From: Carnobacterium sp.
GTDB lineage: Bacteria; Bacillota; Bacilli; Lactobacillales; Carnobacteriaceae
Reading direction: 5' to 3'
NCBI GenBank assembly: GCA_020431645.1
Contig: JAGQHW010000002.1
Span: 8,146-49,965, forward strand
DNA: 41,820 nt
The notes under the pieces were generated by a model. That model searched no databases and was not told where the DNA came from. It saw only the letters and a program-made list of their open reading frames with translations. Both the position numbers and the translations under genes were made by a program. Below are positions 24,682 to 33,546 of the stretch, one piece after another; the stretch's first letter is position 1; every line of letters starts with the position of its first letter.

Positions 24682-26151
24682 ATGAAAAAACTTTTAGATA
24701 AATACGAAAGTAGACGTCTTTCATTACTAGAATTACTTTATTATAACGAACACGTAGTAACTCTTTCTTTTTTATCAGAAAAATTAAACTGTGCTGAACG
24801 CACTTTGAAAAACGATATTAATTACTTAAAAAGATGTTTTGGTGATGATTTTTTAAAAACGTCTAATAGAGGAATACAATTACAATTACCAAAGAATAAA
24901 GGTATTGAAGTTTTTTATGAATATGCATTACGAGACAGCTTTTCTTTTAGCTTACTAGAACATATTTTTAAGAATGATACTCTTTCTACAATTGAATTAG
25001 CTCAATTAGTTGATACCAGCATTTCGACAGTTACTCGCTCCATTCAACGTATAAATGATACACTAAAACCCTACACCATTGAGATAACTTCTAGTCCGTA
25101 TAAAATCGTAGGCGATGAATCGAATATCCGTCTATTTTTCTTTTACTACTTTTCAGAGCGCTATTCTCATTCAGTCTGGCCTTATGAAAAAATCAACGAA
25201 TCTATTTTTGATCAATTGATTTTATATTTTGCAACACATAACCAACTTGCTTTAGATTATAACGAGTTTATCAAATTAAAAAAATGGTTAGCTATTAGTT
25301 TGATCCGAACTCAAAAAAAACATTACATTTCTATTGAGCGCCCTTATTCAAACGCGTTTATTCCTGATTTAACAAACTATTCCTTTCAGGTAAATGAGAT
25401 TGAAAAAGAATTAAATCTTTCTTTTAATGAAGAGACAATCAAGCAATTATGTGCTTTTTTTCTTAATGAACATTATTTTTTCAATTACACAGAATTAGTT
25501 AATAGAACAAAAAGCAATCCTTCTATTAAGGAGTATCATGATTTTTTGAGTGGTTATTTATTGTTGATTGCTGATAAAGCAGGTATTTCACTTATTAATC
25601 ACGATGAAATAATAGTGAAAATGTTTAATATTTCTTATCTTTATATCTATAAAAATAAACAAATTGCTCCAATTACACATATCTTATGGGATCGAAAAAA
25701 AAGTTTCATCCAATCTATTGAAGAAGAGTATCCAGAATTTATAACACTAGCAAAGGAACTACTGATTGAACAACAGCATTCTAATAAAATAAATTTAAGT
25801 GAAGACGTCCAAAAAAGCCTACTTTACTATATTATTGTTTATTGGGATAATCTACTGCATAATCTGAACAATACTAGGAAAAAGTATAAGTTACTCATTT
25901 TTAGTGATTTTGATAAAGCTCATGCAAAAACGTTGCAATCTATTTTTAAAAATTATTTTAAAAATTTTGTATCAGTGTCTATCTACTCCCATCCTTATCT
26001 TTCAAATAGTTTATTAAAAGAAATAGATTATGATATTTTAATTACAACTACATCAATAGAAAATATTGACGGAAAAGAGACAATCTACATTCATAATATT
26101 CCTTCGGAGAGAGACTTTAACTTAATAAAAAATAAAATAGGTCGATTTTAA
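24682..26151 (+). CDS. Mga/AtxA-family transcriptional regulator
   Basis: This 489-aa cytosolic regulator of the Mga type has two N-terminal helix-turn-helix domains (about 15-65, with LSEKLNCAERTLKNDINYLK; and about 95-130, with ELAQLVDTSISTVTRSIQRIN). A PRD-like middle (about 170-390) follows, and a C-terminal EIIB-like end (YKLLIFSDFDKAHAKTLQSI onward). Proteins of this family activate surface-protein genes and can be tuned by PTS phosphorylation of PRD histidines. The ribosome binding site is weak. It is transcribed away from the giant adhesin across a 457-bp spacer with a palindrome and an extended -10, so control of the adhesin is the natural hypothesis. Target and phosphorylation are inferred, not shown. 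Confidence 0.88.
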   Translation: MKKLLDKYESRRLSLLELLYYNEHVVTLSFLSEKLNCAERTLKNDINYLKRCFGDDFLKTSNRGIQLQLPKNKGIEVFYEYALRDSFSFSLLEHIFKNDTLSTIELAQLVDTSISTVTRSIQRINDTLKPYTIEITSSPYKIVGDESNIRLFFFYYFSERYSHSVWPYEKINESIFDQLILYFATHNQLALDYNEFIKLKKWLAISLIRTQKKHYISIERPYSNAFIPDLTNYSFQVNEIEKELNLSFNEETIKQLCAFFLNEHYFFNYTELVNRTKSNPSIKEYHDFLSGYLLLIADKAGISLINHDEIIVKMFNISYLYIYKNKQIAPITHILWDRKKSFIQSIEEEYPEFITLAKELLIEQQHSNKINLSEDVQKSLLYYIIVYWDNLLHNLNNTRKKYKLLIFSDFDKAHAKTLQSIFKNYFKNFVSVSIYSHPYLSNSLLKEIDYDILITTTSIENIDGKETIYIHNIPSERDFNLIKNKIGRF

Positions 26152-26196
26152 TCATATTGTTGTAAGCAAATTTTTTCGTAAATAACTTATCCATAC

Positions 26197-26234
26197 AAAA
26201 TAAACGTCACACAAAATGTGTGGCGTTTATTTTT
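26197..26234. terminator. Bidirectional terminator after the Mga-type gene
   Basis: AAAATAAACG-T-CACAC pairs with GTGTG-G-CGTTTATTTT, with a T-run on the plus side. It serves the regulator and, in the other direction, the beta-helix protein gene, whose stop codon touches it. Confidence 0.85.
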
Positions 26235-27661
26235 TATTTATATGCTACTTTAACAACTGAGGTTGAAGCACTCATTCGAACTGCTTGATTCGCCTCAGGA
26301 TAATTTTTAAGTCTAATGTTCTTTATTGTCACTTCTTTTGCTCTATATTGAATTGAAATGGCTCTGTTTGTAGACTCTATTAGTGAACTTGATTGTGCTT
26401 TAGCAAAAAAATGATTGATTGCTACTTTTTGATAAGCTGATATGACCAGAGCTCTTTTTGTAGAGTTTAGATAAAGGCTTGTTTCTTGAGGAAAGTAAGA
26501 AGCAAGAAATGTTCCACGTATCCCGAAAGCTGAAGAACTTGCTTTATCAGTTAAAAGATGGTGTCCAATGTGTCTAAAGTTATAGGAACGATTATCTCGA
26601 TAAGAAAGATGCCCAACAATTTGGGTATCTGAAGCTGCTGAACTTGTTTTATGAGCTTTTATTTCTACACCGCCAAAACAATAGGCACTTAAATTATTGA
26701 CCAGCGTTACATGTTGGGAACCATCATCTACTTCTATTCCATTAGAATTAGAAAATCCTTTTTTGTGTGCGCGCCCACTTGGATGATGTAAAAAACAATT
26801 ACTAATTAAAATATCATCGCTATGATGTGTAGTAATACCATCATCGCCAAATCCATATGATTCTACTTGATCTACCCAAACATACTGACTGCCAAGACGT
26901 GAACGCTTACCGTCTCCTAAATAGTTGTAAAAGGCTGATGTAATATCAACACCATGTAGGCCTGGATTTTTCACTGTCACATTTTTAACTAAAGCAAAAC
27001 GAACGTGAGCTAATGTGAGTCCACTTGAACTCGTCCCACCCGATGCTGTTCTTTGGCTGCTTGACAGCCGCTTATGGTTCCAATCTAATGTTAAGCCTTC
27101 AATTCGAATATGGCTATTTCCTTTTAAATAATGCCAGTTTGTCAGTAGTTTGGCTCTCTTGGGTGCAGAATCAGAAAGAATCACCTGCGTTTGTTCTGTC
27201 CCGCTCCCAATTAATTCTGTATAAGAAGGCAATTGAATACCGCTTACTCGATATTTTCCTGGAGGAATAACAACACAACGAAACCCCAAAGAGATGGCTT
27301 TTTTAAAAGCTTGTGTACAATCTGTCATGCCATCGCCAACAGCACCATAGTCTATGACAGATACCACCCTAGTTCGGTTCCTCAAACGAACCATTGCTTG
27401 ATCTAATTGACCTTTCCATTCAGGGAAAACATCCCATTCGTTCACAAGTTTAACTGCACAAGAGGTTGTGAAATCTGTTTTTCTTTTGGTTAAAAAAGAA
27501 CCCATTACCCACTTTTTTCTAGTTTTTTCTGGTTCAACTAGTCCCCTTAATAGGTTGAATTGTTTATTTGTTTCAGTAATGGCTTCCTGTTTAGCTGCTT
27601 TTTTATTGTATTCCGGAAAAGTTTTTGTTAATAGTTCTTGAATAACTGTACTTTGATGCAT
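26234..27661 (-). CDS. Pectate-lyase/GH28-like right-handed beta-helix protein
   Basis: This 475-aa protein has an N-terminal helical, charged segment (about 1-95), then the classic Pectate_lyase_3 start VIDYGAVGDGMTDCTQAFKKAI (about 100-120). A long right-handed beta-helix follows, with VIPPGKYRVSG, IRIEGLTLDW, SYGFGDDGITTHHSDDILISN and SNGIEVDDGS. Acid pairs (GDDG, VDDG) could form an active site. The GH28 RIK motif and a clear GHG are not seen, so the activity is open: polysaccharide hydrolase, lyase or epimerase. No signal peptide or anchor is visible. It has a perfect SD (AGGAGGTGATAGA) and is monocistronic, convergent with the Mga-type gene. Related folds occur in phage tail spikes, but no phage genes are near. 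Confidence 0.8.
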   Translation of the reverse strand: MHQSTVIQELLTKTFPEYNKKAAKQEAITETNKQFNLLRGLVEPEKTRKKWVMGSFLTKRKTDFTTSCAVKLVNEWDVFPEWKGQLDQAMVRLRNRTRVVSVIDYGAVGDGMTDCTQAFKKAISLGFRCVVIPPGKYRVSGIQLPSYTELIGSGTEQTQVILSDSAPKRAKLLTNWHYLKGNSHIRIEGLTLDWNHKRLSSSQRTASGGTSSSGLTLAHVRFALVKNVTVKNPGLHGVDITSAFYNYLGDGKRSRLGSQYVWVDQVESYGFGDDGITTHHSDDILISNCFLHHPSGRAHKKGFSNSNGIEVDDGSQHVTLVNNLSAYCFGGVEIKAHKTSSAASDTQIVGHLSYRDNRSYNFRHIGHHLLTDKASSSAFGIRGTFLASYFPQETSLYLNSTKRALVISAYQKVAINHFFAKAQSSSLIESTNRAISIQYRAKEVTIKNIRLKNYPEANQAVRMSASTSVVKVAYK

Positions 27662-27720
27662 TCTATCACCTCCTATTCTAATCGACTAAGAAATCATCAG
27701 GCTATTATCTAACGATATTG

Positions 27721-28179
27721 CTATACATTCTGTAAAATTAATTCGCCTCTACATTTTTTGCAAACAAATTTTGTGGTATCGAAACGGCGTTGTCTACGAA
27801 TAATGAGTTGACAGTTCTTGCATTGATAAAGCCACAATTTTTTTTCATTGCTCGTCGTTTTTACTGATTGAACAAATCGACTTCCACCTGTTTGTTTCAG
27901 TAATACCTTAAAATCATTGTCTTTATGCTGGTAGCCTTTTCCAGTAAGATGCAAATGATAATGACATAGTTCATGTTTGATAACCTTTACGAATTCTAGC
28001 ATACCAAATGTTTCTAAAATTTTCAGATTAAAGTCTAAATTATGTGATTTCAAATGATACCGTCCACCTGTTGTGCGTAAACGACTATTAAAGGTAGCAG
28101 CGTGTTCGAATGGTCGGTTAAAATAATCTATGGATAATTCTTCCACTAATTTTTGTAAATCAACTTGGTCCAAACTCAT
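27721..28179 (-). CDS. SprT-like metalloprotein
   Basis: This 152-aa SprT-family protein has the zinc-metallopeptidase motif HELCHYH (about 89-95) and a C-terminal zinc ribbon (CKNC about 118, CKKC about 137). Related eukaryotic SPRTN cleaves DNA-protein crosslinks; the function of short bacterial SprT-like proteins is not established. In Bacillus a homologue (ydcK) also neighbours the tex homologue (ydcI), and the order SprT-Tex is kept here. The SD GGAG lies directly before the ATG. It is separated from tex by about 470 bp of spacer. Confidence 0.88.
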   Translation of the reverse strand: MSLDQVDLQKLVEELSIDYFNRPFEHAATFNSRLRTTGGRYHLKSHNLDFNLKILETFGMLEFVKVIKHELCHYHLHLTGKGYQHKDNDFKVLLKQTGGSRFVQSVKTTSNEKKLWLYQCKNCQLIIRRQRRFDTTKFVCKKCRGELILQNV

Positions 28180-28218
28180 TTCTCCATTCCTCTTTTGTAG
28201 GACGACTATTTCCTTAAA

Positions 28219-28350
28219 CTAGATGTATTTGCTGCCTTTTCTTACACTTAGTTTTAAAAGATTTTCTTTACTATCTGCTAAAACTAGCAGATTTTTCATC
28301 GTATCTAAATAATCTATAGTGATATATTGGGCTTCTCTATAGAGTTTTTC
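28219..28350 (-). pseudogene. Possible gene remnant, 43 codons open
   Basis: A minus-strand reading frame between stops reads like real protein (LYREAQYITIDYLDTMKN then LLVLADSKENLLKL). It lacks a good start: one internal ATG at 28299 without SD. Upstream sequence in the other frames is broken. It may be the tail of a decayed gene in the tex-sprT spacer; I cannot name the family. The rest of the 28180-28648 spacer shows AT-rich sequence and two hairpins only. Confidence 0.25.
28273..28296 (+). terminator. Terminator-like hairpin facing right in the tex-sprT spacer
   Basis: ATCTGCTA and TAGCAGAT form a perfect 8-bp stem with an AAAC loop followed by a T-run on the plus strand. No plus-strand gene lies before it. 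It might end an antisense or small RNA starting near the sprT 5' end, or be chance. Confidence 0.4.
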
Positions 28351-28592
28351 TCAGCATTCACTAATAAATTGCCAGTCAATTATCCTTGTTTTTTAGCCTT
28401 TTTAAATTAAGGGTGACTGACTTTTTTTCTTACAGTTACTTGGATACTTTAAAAATAAAAACTGATTTCTCATGTATGCAGACATTTTTTTGCTTTTTCA
28501 CTGTCTATATTTTTTTGTAAATCTTGAAATAAATGACATAAGTTCATAAAATCTCCTCACTGTTAAAAGTACTCTAGTAAGTAATACTAAAC

Positions 28593-28638
28593 AAAAAAAC
28601 AAGAAAAGTCATCTCCTGACTTCTTCTCTTGTTTTTTT
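28593..28638 (-). terminator. Terminator of tex
   Basis: A stem of CAAGA/TCTTG and AAGTCA/TGACTT is flanked by A- and T-runs, just past the tex stop. Confidence 0.75.
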
Positions 28639-28648
28639 CTATTTTAGA

Positions 28649-30832
28649 CTACTCTTTCTTTTTAGGGGCCAACATCGTTAACGAAATTCGGCCTTTATTC
28701 ACATTGATATCTTCTACCCAAACGGTCACAACATCGCCAACAGCTACTACATTTGTTGGATGTTGAACGTAACCTTTACTTAATTTCGAAATATGCACTA
28801 GCCCATCTTGTTTTACTCCGATGTCTACAAATGCACCAAAATCAACTACATTGCGAACCGTTCCTTCCAATTCCATTCCTTCTTGCAAATCTTCCATACT
28901 TAATACATCTGTTCTCAGTAAAGGCGCTGACATTTCATCACGTAAGTCACGACCTGGTGTAAATAAAGCTTCTAACATATCCTTTACAGTTTCTTTTCCT
29001 AATGCTGTTGCTTCGACTAACTTAGCCAGATCTAGTAATTCTAAAGATTTTTTAGCTTTCATACTGCCTACATCTTCTAAAGTTATTCCCGCTAAATCAA
29101 GAATTTCTTTTGCTTGTTTGTACGTCTCTGGGTGAATCCCCGTATTATCTAATACATTTTTGCCGTCTACGATTCTCATAAAACCAACAGATTGTTCATA
29201 TGCTTTGGGTCCTAAACGTGGAACTTTTTTCAACTGAGCACGACTTTCAAAGCGCCCATTCTCTTCGCGGTAAGTGATGACGTTAGTTGCTGTCGTTTTA
29301 TTCAATCCTGCAACGTGTTTCAATAATTGCGCACTGGCAGTATTGACATTAACACCTACCTGGTTAACCGCTGTTTCTACAACAAAATCTAAGCGTTCTT
29401 CTAAATGCTTTTGTGAAACGTCGTGCTGATATTGACCAACACCAACTGACTTTGGATCTATTTTAACTAATTCAGCTAATGGATCTTGCAAGCGACGCGC
29501 GATACTAACAGCACTTCTTTGTTCTACTTGTAAATCAGGAAACTCTTCCCGAGCAATCGGACTAGCTGAATAAACAGACGCTCCCGCCTCATTAACAATC
29601 ACATAAAAGACCTGGCGTTCTATATTTTTTAGATTATCAGATACAAACGTTTCTGATTCTCGACTGGCTGTCCCGTTTCCGATAGCAACCATTTCTACTT
29701 CGTACTTTTCAATTAACTGTTTAAATTTAACTGCAGCATTCGCACGTGCTTCATTGCCAGCTGGTTTGTGTGGGTAAATAACATCAATATCCATTACTTT
29801 ACCTGTTGGATCGATAACAGCTAATTTACACCCTGTCCGATAAGCTGGATCAAGGCCTAAAACAACTTTTCCTTTTAATGGTGGTTGCAGTAATAAGTTG
29901 CGTAAATTTTCACCAAAAATATTAATGGCTTGCTCATCTGCTTTTACCGTTAATTCAGAGCGGATTTCCCGTTCAATCGAGGGACCAATGAAACGCTTGT
30001 AACTATCTTCAAGTGCTTCTTTGATATAAGTCGTTGTTGTTGAATTCTCTTTTTTTATCAACTCTTTCACTAGATAATTAAAGACACTAGCTTCATTTAC
30101 GACCAATGCTGTTTTTAAGATGTCTTCTTTTTCTCCACGATTAATCGCTAATATACGGTGAGAAACTAATTTGTTTACTGGTTCTTTGTAATCATAATAC
30201 ATTTCAAAGACACCTTTTTCATCTTTTTCTTGTTTTTTTACACCAGTCGTTAAAATTCCATTTTTAAGCGTATATTCTCTTATCCAAGTACGATAGCGTG
30301 GTTCATCGCTTATTCTTTCGGCAATAATTTCATGCGCTCCTGCTAAAGCAGATTCAGCTGAATCCACATTTTTTTCATCATCAATGTACTTGCCTGCTTC
30401 TTCTAGTACAGCTGCAGATGGAAAAGTAAGCATCCAATCAGCTAATGATTCTAAACCGCTCTCTTTAGCTATTGTCGCTTTTGTTCTTCGCTTCTGCTTG
30501 AAAGGACGGTACAAGTCTTCCACTAGTTGCATTTTCTCAGCTATCTCAATACTTTTTTTCAAATCAGGTGTTAACTTTCCTTGTTCTTCAATCGTGCGAA
30601 TGACATCTTTTTTACGCTTTTCTAGCGTTTGTAGGTAGTTGTAGCGTTCCTCTATTTCACGAATCTGAACTTCATCCAAAGTTCCTGTCATTTCTTTACG
30701 GTAACGAGCTATAAAAGGCACTGTATTGCCTTCTGATAATAAATTTAAAACAGTTGTCAATTGTTTAGTAGAGTAACTTTTTAATTCCTTTTTCAATAAA
30801 TCTAATACTAAAACTTCTGTTGTATCTGTCAT
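28649..30832 (-). CDS. tex: Tex-family RNA-binding transcription accessory protein
   Basis: This 727-aa nucleic-acid-binding protein of the Tex/Spt6 type has an N-terminal Tex domain (about 5-190, VPFIARYRKEMTGTLDEVQIREIEER at its start). A YqgF/RNase H-like domain follows near 325-455 (VVLGLDPAYRTGCKLAVID), then tandem HhH motifs near 490-560 (LLKHVAGLNKTTATNVITYRE; LKKVPRLGPKAYEQ) and a C-terminal S1 domain near 650-720 (GTVRNVVDFGAFVDIGVKQD). It is full length and well conserved. Tex is thought to act with RNA polymerase; its precise role is not fully known. Its own promoter (30869-30898) and terminator make it monocistronic. Confidence 0.95.
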   Translation of the reverse strand: MTDTTEVLVLDLLKKELKSYSTKQLTTVLNLLSEGNTVPFIARYRKEMTGTLDEVQIREIEERYNYLQTLEKRKKDVIRTIEEQGKLTPDLKKSIEIAEKMQLVEDLYRPFKQKRRTKATIAKESGLESLADWMLTFPSAAVLEEAGKYIDDEKNVDSAESALAGAHEIIAERISDEPRYRTWIREYTLKNGILTTGVKKQEKDEKGVFEMYYDYKEPVNKLVSHRILAINRGEKEDILKTALVVNEASVFNYLVKELIKKENSTTTTYIKEALEDSYKRFIGPSIEREIRSELTVKADEQAINIFGENLRNLLLQPPLKGKVVLGLDPAYRTGCKLAVIDPTGKVMDIDVIYPHKPAGNEARANAAVKFKQLIEKYEVEMVAIGNGTASRESETFVSDNLKNIERQVFYVIVNEAGASVYSASPIAREEFPDLQVEQRSAVSIARRLQDPLAELVKIDPKSVGVGQYQHDVSQKHLEERLDFVVETAVNQVGVNVNTASAQLLKHVAGLNKTTATNVITYREENGRFESRAQLKKVPRLGPKAYEQSVGFMRIVDGKNVLDNTGIHPETYKQAKEILDLAGITLEDVGSMKAKKSLELLDLAKLVEATALGKETVKDMLEALFTPGRDLRDEMSAPLLRTDVLSMEDLQEGMELEGTVRNVVDFGAFVDIGVKQDGLVHISKLSKGYVQHPTNVVAVGDVVTVWVEDINVNKGRISLTMLAPKKKE

Positions 30833-30868
30833 TCATTTCTTCCTTTCTTATTTCCATTCATCGTTCTT

Positions 30869-30898
30869 ATTTTAGCATAATCTTCTACTTTTAACCAA
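30869..30898 (-). promoter_or_regulatory. Promoter of tex
   Basis: On the minus strand TTGGTT and TAAAAT are separated by 18 bp, with TGC before the -10 (extended type). Confidence 0.5.
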
Positions 30899-30934
30899 AG
30901 TTGTCAGAATTCTTTTTTTAAATTTAAAAAATGA

Positions 30935-30962
30935 AAAAGCAACTATAAAAATAGTCGCTTTT
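30935..30962 (-). terminator. Terminator of the metallophosphoesterase gene
   Basis: AAAAGC-A-ACTAT and ATAGT-C-GCTTTT pair around an AAAA loop. The T-run on the minus strand follows at once. Confidence 0.7.
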
Positions 30963-30971
30963 ATTTGTTCA

Positions 30972-31814
30972 TTAGTTCTTAGTGTTTTCAGGTAACTGAA
31001 AGGTTATCATCGCGTTTAATAATTCTGATTTTACGCTTTTGGTCGGCCAATGTTTTTTGCCACCTAGACAAGCACAAATAAATTGTACTTGGTTTACGAA
31101 AACTGTTTTTCGAAAGTGCACATGCCCCATAATGCTATATGCAATATTAGGGTACTTTTCGTACAGCTTCTCATACGTTGAACTGCCTAAAAAAGCATTA
31201 AAATAATCATAAATTTTATGTGGCAAAGTCACAACGAATTTAGGATGAGTCACTACATGAGTCATCAAAATAACTTTCCGATCTCCTATTTTAGCTAAAT
31301 CTTCTTCTATTTTTTCCAACATCCATTGAGTAACCGCTTGATCAGACTCTCCCCAGTCGCAAAACTTCTTATCTTGCCAAGTTCCTGCACGTAAAGACAT
31401 TTCTTGAAATTCAGCCGTACTGTATTGATCTGTATCTGCAAACCCATAATCATACCAGCCCGAGTTACCGACTACTGCCCATTCATCATTAATAATATAA
31501 GGTCTTTCTAAAATGCTTTCCGGTTGTTCTTTAAAAAATTGATAGATTTTTTTCGTGTCTTTTTCACCATTTATTCTAGACCAATAATCATGGTTTCCTG
31601 GTACAAATAATAGTTTAATTTTACTTAAGGCCGTTAGTTCGTCAAGAAAAGCTTGCGATTCATGGTAATCACTGCTGATATCTCCAGCAATTAAAAAAAG
31701 ATCGATTTTTTGTTTTTCTATCTGTTTGTTTACTAAACTTGCATAGGTTTCATTTTCTGGTAAGTGTTTACCATTCGTATCAATATGCAAATCTGATAAT
31801 ACACCTATTTTCAT
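30972..31814 (-). CDS. Calcineurin-like metallophosphoesterase
   Basis: This 280-aa cytosolic phosphoesterase has all the two-metal motifs in order: GVLSDLHID at the N-terminus, IAGDIS (about 43), VPGNHDYW (about 73), MTHVVTHP (about 188) and IMGHVHFRK (about 227). Family members hydrolyse phosphomonoesters or diesters. The substrate cannot be read from the motifs. It has a GAGGG SD before the ATG. It is flanked by tex downstream and by a repeat-like spacer (31815-32031) upstream, and appears monocistronic with a terminator at 30935-30962. Confidence 0.88.
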   Translation of the reverse strand: MKIGVLSDLHIDTNGKHLPENETYASLVNKQIEKQKIDLFLIAGDISSDYHESQAFLDELTALSKIKLLFVPGNHDYWSRINGEKDTKKIYQFFKEQPESILERPYIINDEWAVVGNSGWYDYGFADTDQYSTAEFQEMSLRAGTWQDKKFCDWGESDQAVTQWMLEKIEEDLAKIGDRKVILMTHVVTHPKFVVTLPHKIYDYFNAFLGSSTYEKLYEKYPNIAYSIMGHVHFRKTVFVNQVQFICACLGGKKHWPTKSVKSELLNAMITFQLPENTKN

Positions 31815-31873
31815 TGTAACCCTCGTTTCTTACTAGTAGTCTATCTACCCTAACTTTTTATCCAAGATAAAGC

Positions 31874-32031
31874 AAGAGAGAGTGTGGAACAACCGCCCAT
31901 TCTCTCTCTTTTTTATAGCCAACTAAACTTTAACTCTAGCTCCTTAGTAAAATTCAACTTATCCTCGAGGCTTTTGGCCTCTTGCGGTATTTTTCATTTT
32001 CCTCTCAGAGCTGAACAGAGTGCTTCGCATC
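31874..32031. repeat. Structured, repeat-like spacer element with a terminator hairpin
   Basis: This 158-bp stretch begins directly after the stop of the transporter gene. It holds a GAGGC/GCCTC hairpin (31967-31981) and a long AAGAGAGAG/CTCTCTCTT hairpin (31874-31910) with a T-run on the plus strand. No reading frame is convincing. The look (GC-patchy, several stems, CTCTGTTCAGCTC-like words) resembles dispersed intergenic repeats of Lactobacillales, by impression only. The T-run faces the wrong way to end the minus-strand transporter operon, although the stem itself could still act there. Confidence 0.45.
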
Positions 32032-33546
32032 TTATTTAATTAGTTGTTTTGATTTTAGGAAGTCTTGTGCTACTTTCTGTGGAGTTTGACTGTTTACGTT
32101 AACTTCATAGTTCATTTTACGCATTTCATCGTCCGTTACTTGTCCGCTCAGTGTGTTTAATACACCTTCTAATTCAGGGTGTTTGTCTAATGTTTTCTCT
32201 AGCATTAAAGGTGCGCCTTGGTAAGGTGGGAATAACCCTTTATCGTCTTTTAAAACAACTAATTCGTATTCTTCTAATTCACTATCTGTTGAATAAGCAT
32301 CTAACAAATTAATGTCACCCGTCTCGATAGCTTGATAGCGAAGTTTAGGTTCCATTGTTTTTAGATTATCAAATGTGACACCATATAAATCTTGAATGCC
32401 CAGATAACCGTCTTGGCGGTCAGCAAATTCAAGCGTGAAGCCAACTTTAACTTTATCTGAAACACCTTGTAAATCAGACATTTTTTCTAAATTGTACTGT
32501 TCGGCTATCTCAGAAGTTACAGCTAATGTATACGTATTATTAAAGGCCATTGGTTCAAGCAATGCCATGTCATATTGTTCTGCTAAACCATCACGAGCTT
32601 GTTCGTATACTTCTTTTTCACTCGTAGAAACAGCTTGTTCATTCAAGAAAGTAGCCAATACTGTTCCTGTAAATTCTGGATAAATATCAATATCACCTGA
32701 TTCTAAAGCGTTAAAGACAAAAGTTGTTTTGCCCATATTTGGCTTCAATTCTACCGTCAAATCGGTTTGATCTTCAATCAGTTCTTTATACATATTCATA
32801 ATAATTTCAGGTTCTGAACCTAATTTACCAGCAATCGTTATTTGTTTATCTTGTCCTGTAAACAACGGAACAAGCAGAATTCCTGCTACCACTACTGTTA
32901 CAGTACCCAGTACGATAACCGTCTTTTTAAACGATGTTTTCTCAAAATAACTAAGGAGATAATCGAAACCAACTGCTAATAAAGCTGCGGGAACTGCACC
33001 TAATAGGATTAGATAATTATTTCCCCGGTCAATACCTAATAAAATCAAACTTCCGAGTCCTCCAGCTCCAATTAAAGCTGCAATCGTTGCTGTACCAATA
33101 ATCAATACCATCGCATTTCGAATTCCTGCCATTATAACAGGCATAGCAATAGGCATTTCTACTTTTATTAATTTTCTAAAGCGATCCATTCCCATTGCAT
33201 CTGCTGCTTCTACTAAGGAAGGGTCAACTTCCGTTAATCCAGTATAGGTATTTCTTAATATTGGCAGTAAAGCGTAGATAACTAACGCAATAACAGCAGG
33301 TAATTTTCCAATTCCGACTAACGGAATCATTAAACCTAATAATGCCAATGAAGGAATGGTTTGAAAAATAGCTGTTATTTGAATAATTGGATTAGCTATT
33401 TTTTTGTGATGCGTTAAAAATATAGCTAACGGAATAGCTAGAGCAACTGCAATTAATAAAGAAATAAATGAGAGCTGGATGTGCTCAATTAAAGCCGTCC
33501 ATAATAGTCCTTTGCGATCTTGAAACGTATTTATTAGTTCATTCAT
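32032..33546 (-). CDS. egtUBC: Fused permease/substrate-binding subunit, EgtU/BilE-type ABC transporter
   Basis: This 504-aa fusion has a BPD_transp_1 permease (about 1-215, five to six TM helices, with the EAADAMGMDRFRKLIKVEMP coupling loop) and, after a last TM (about 212-232), an extracellular OpuAC-type binding domain (about 237-504, starting IAGKLGSEPEIIMN; with DIYPEFTGTV, LRYQAIETGDINLLDAYSTD and LFPPYQGAPLM). From memory the whole length closely follows pneumococcal EgtUBC (ergothioneine) and Listeria BilEB, more than classical OpuBC proteins. It overlaps the ATPase gene by four bases (ATGA), so the two are translationally coupled. Choline, carnitine or glycine betaine remain alternatives. 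Confidence 0.88.
   Translation of the reverse strand: MNELINTFQDRKGLLWTALIEHIQLSFISLLIAVALAIPLAIFLTHHKKIANPIIQITAIFQTIPSLALLGLMIPLVGIGKLPAVIALVIYALLPILRNTYTGLTEVDPSLVEAADAMGMDRFRKLIKVEMPIAMPVIMAGIRNAMVLIIGTATIAALIGAGGLGSLILLGIDRGNNYLILLGAVPAALLAVGFDYLLSYFEKTSFKKTVIVLGTVTVVVAGILLVPLFTGQDKQITIAGKLGSEPEIIMNMYKELIEDQTDLTVELKPNMGKTTFVFNALESGDIDIYPEFTGTVLATFLNEQAVSTSEKEVYEQARDGLAEQYDMALLEPMAFNNTYTLAVTSEIAEQYNLEKMSDLQGVSDKVKVGFTLEFADRQDGYLGIQDLYGVTFDNLKTMEPKLRYQAIETGDINLLDAYSTDSELEEYELVVLKDDKGLFPPYQGAPLMLEKTLDKHPELEGVLNTLSGQVTDDEMRKMNYEVNVNSQTPQKVAQDFLKSKQLIK

Noticed and set aside
26234-27661. Phage tail-spike gene
   Set aside because: The fold is shared, but there are no phage structural, lysis or integration genes near, and the gene has its own strong SD and terminator.
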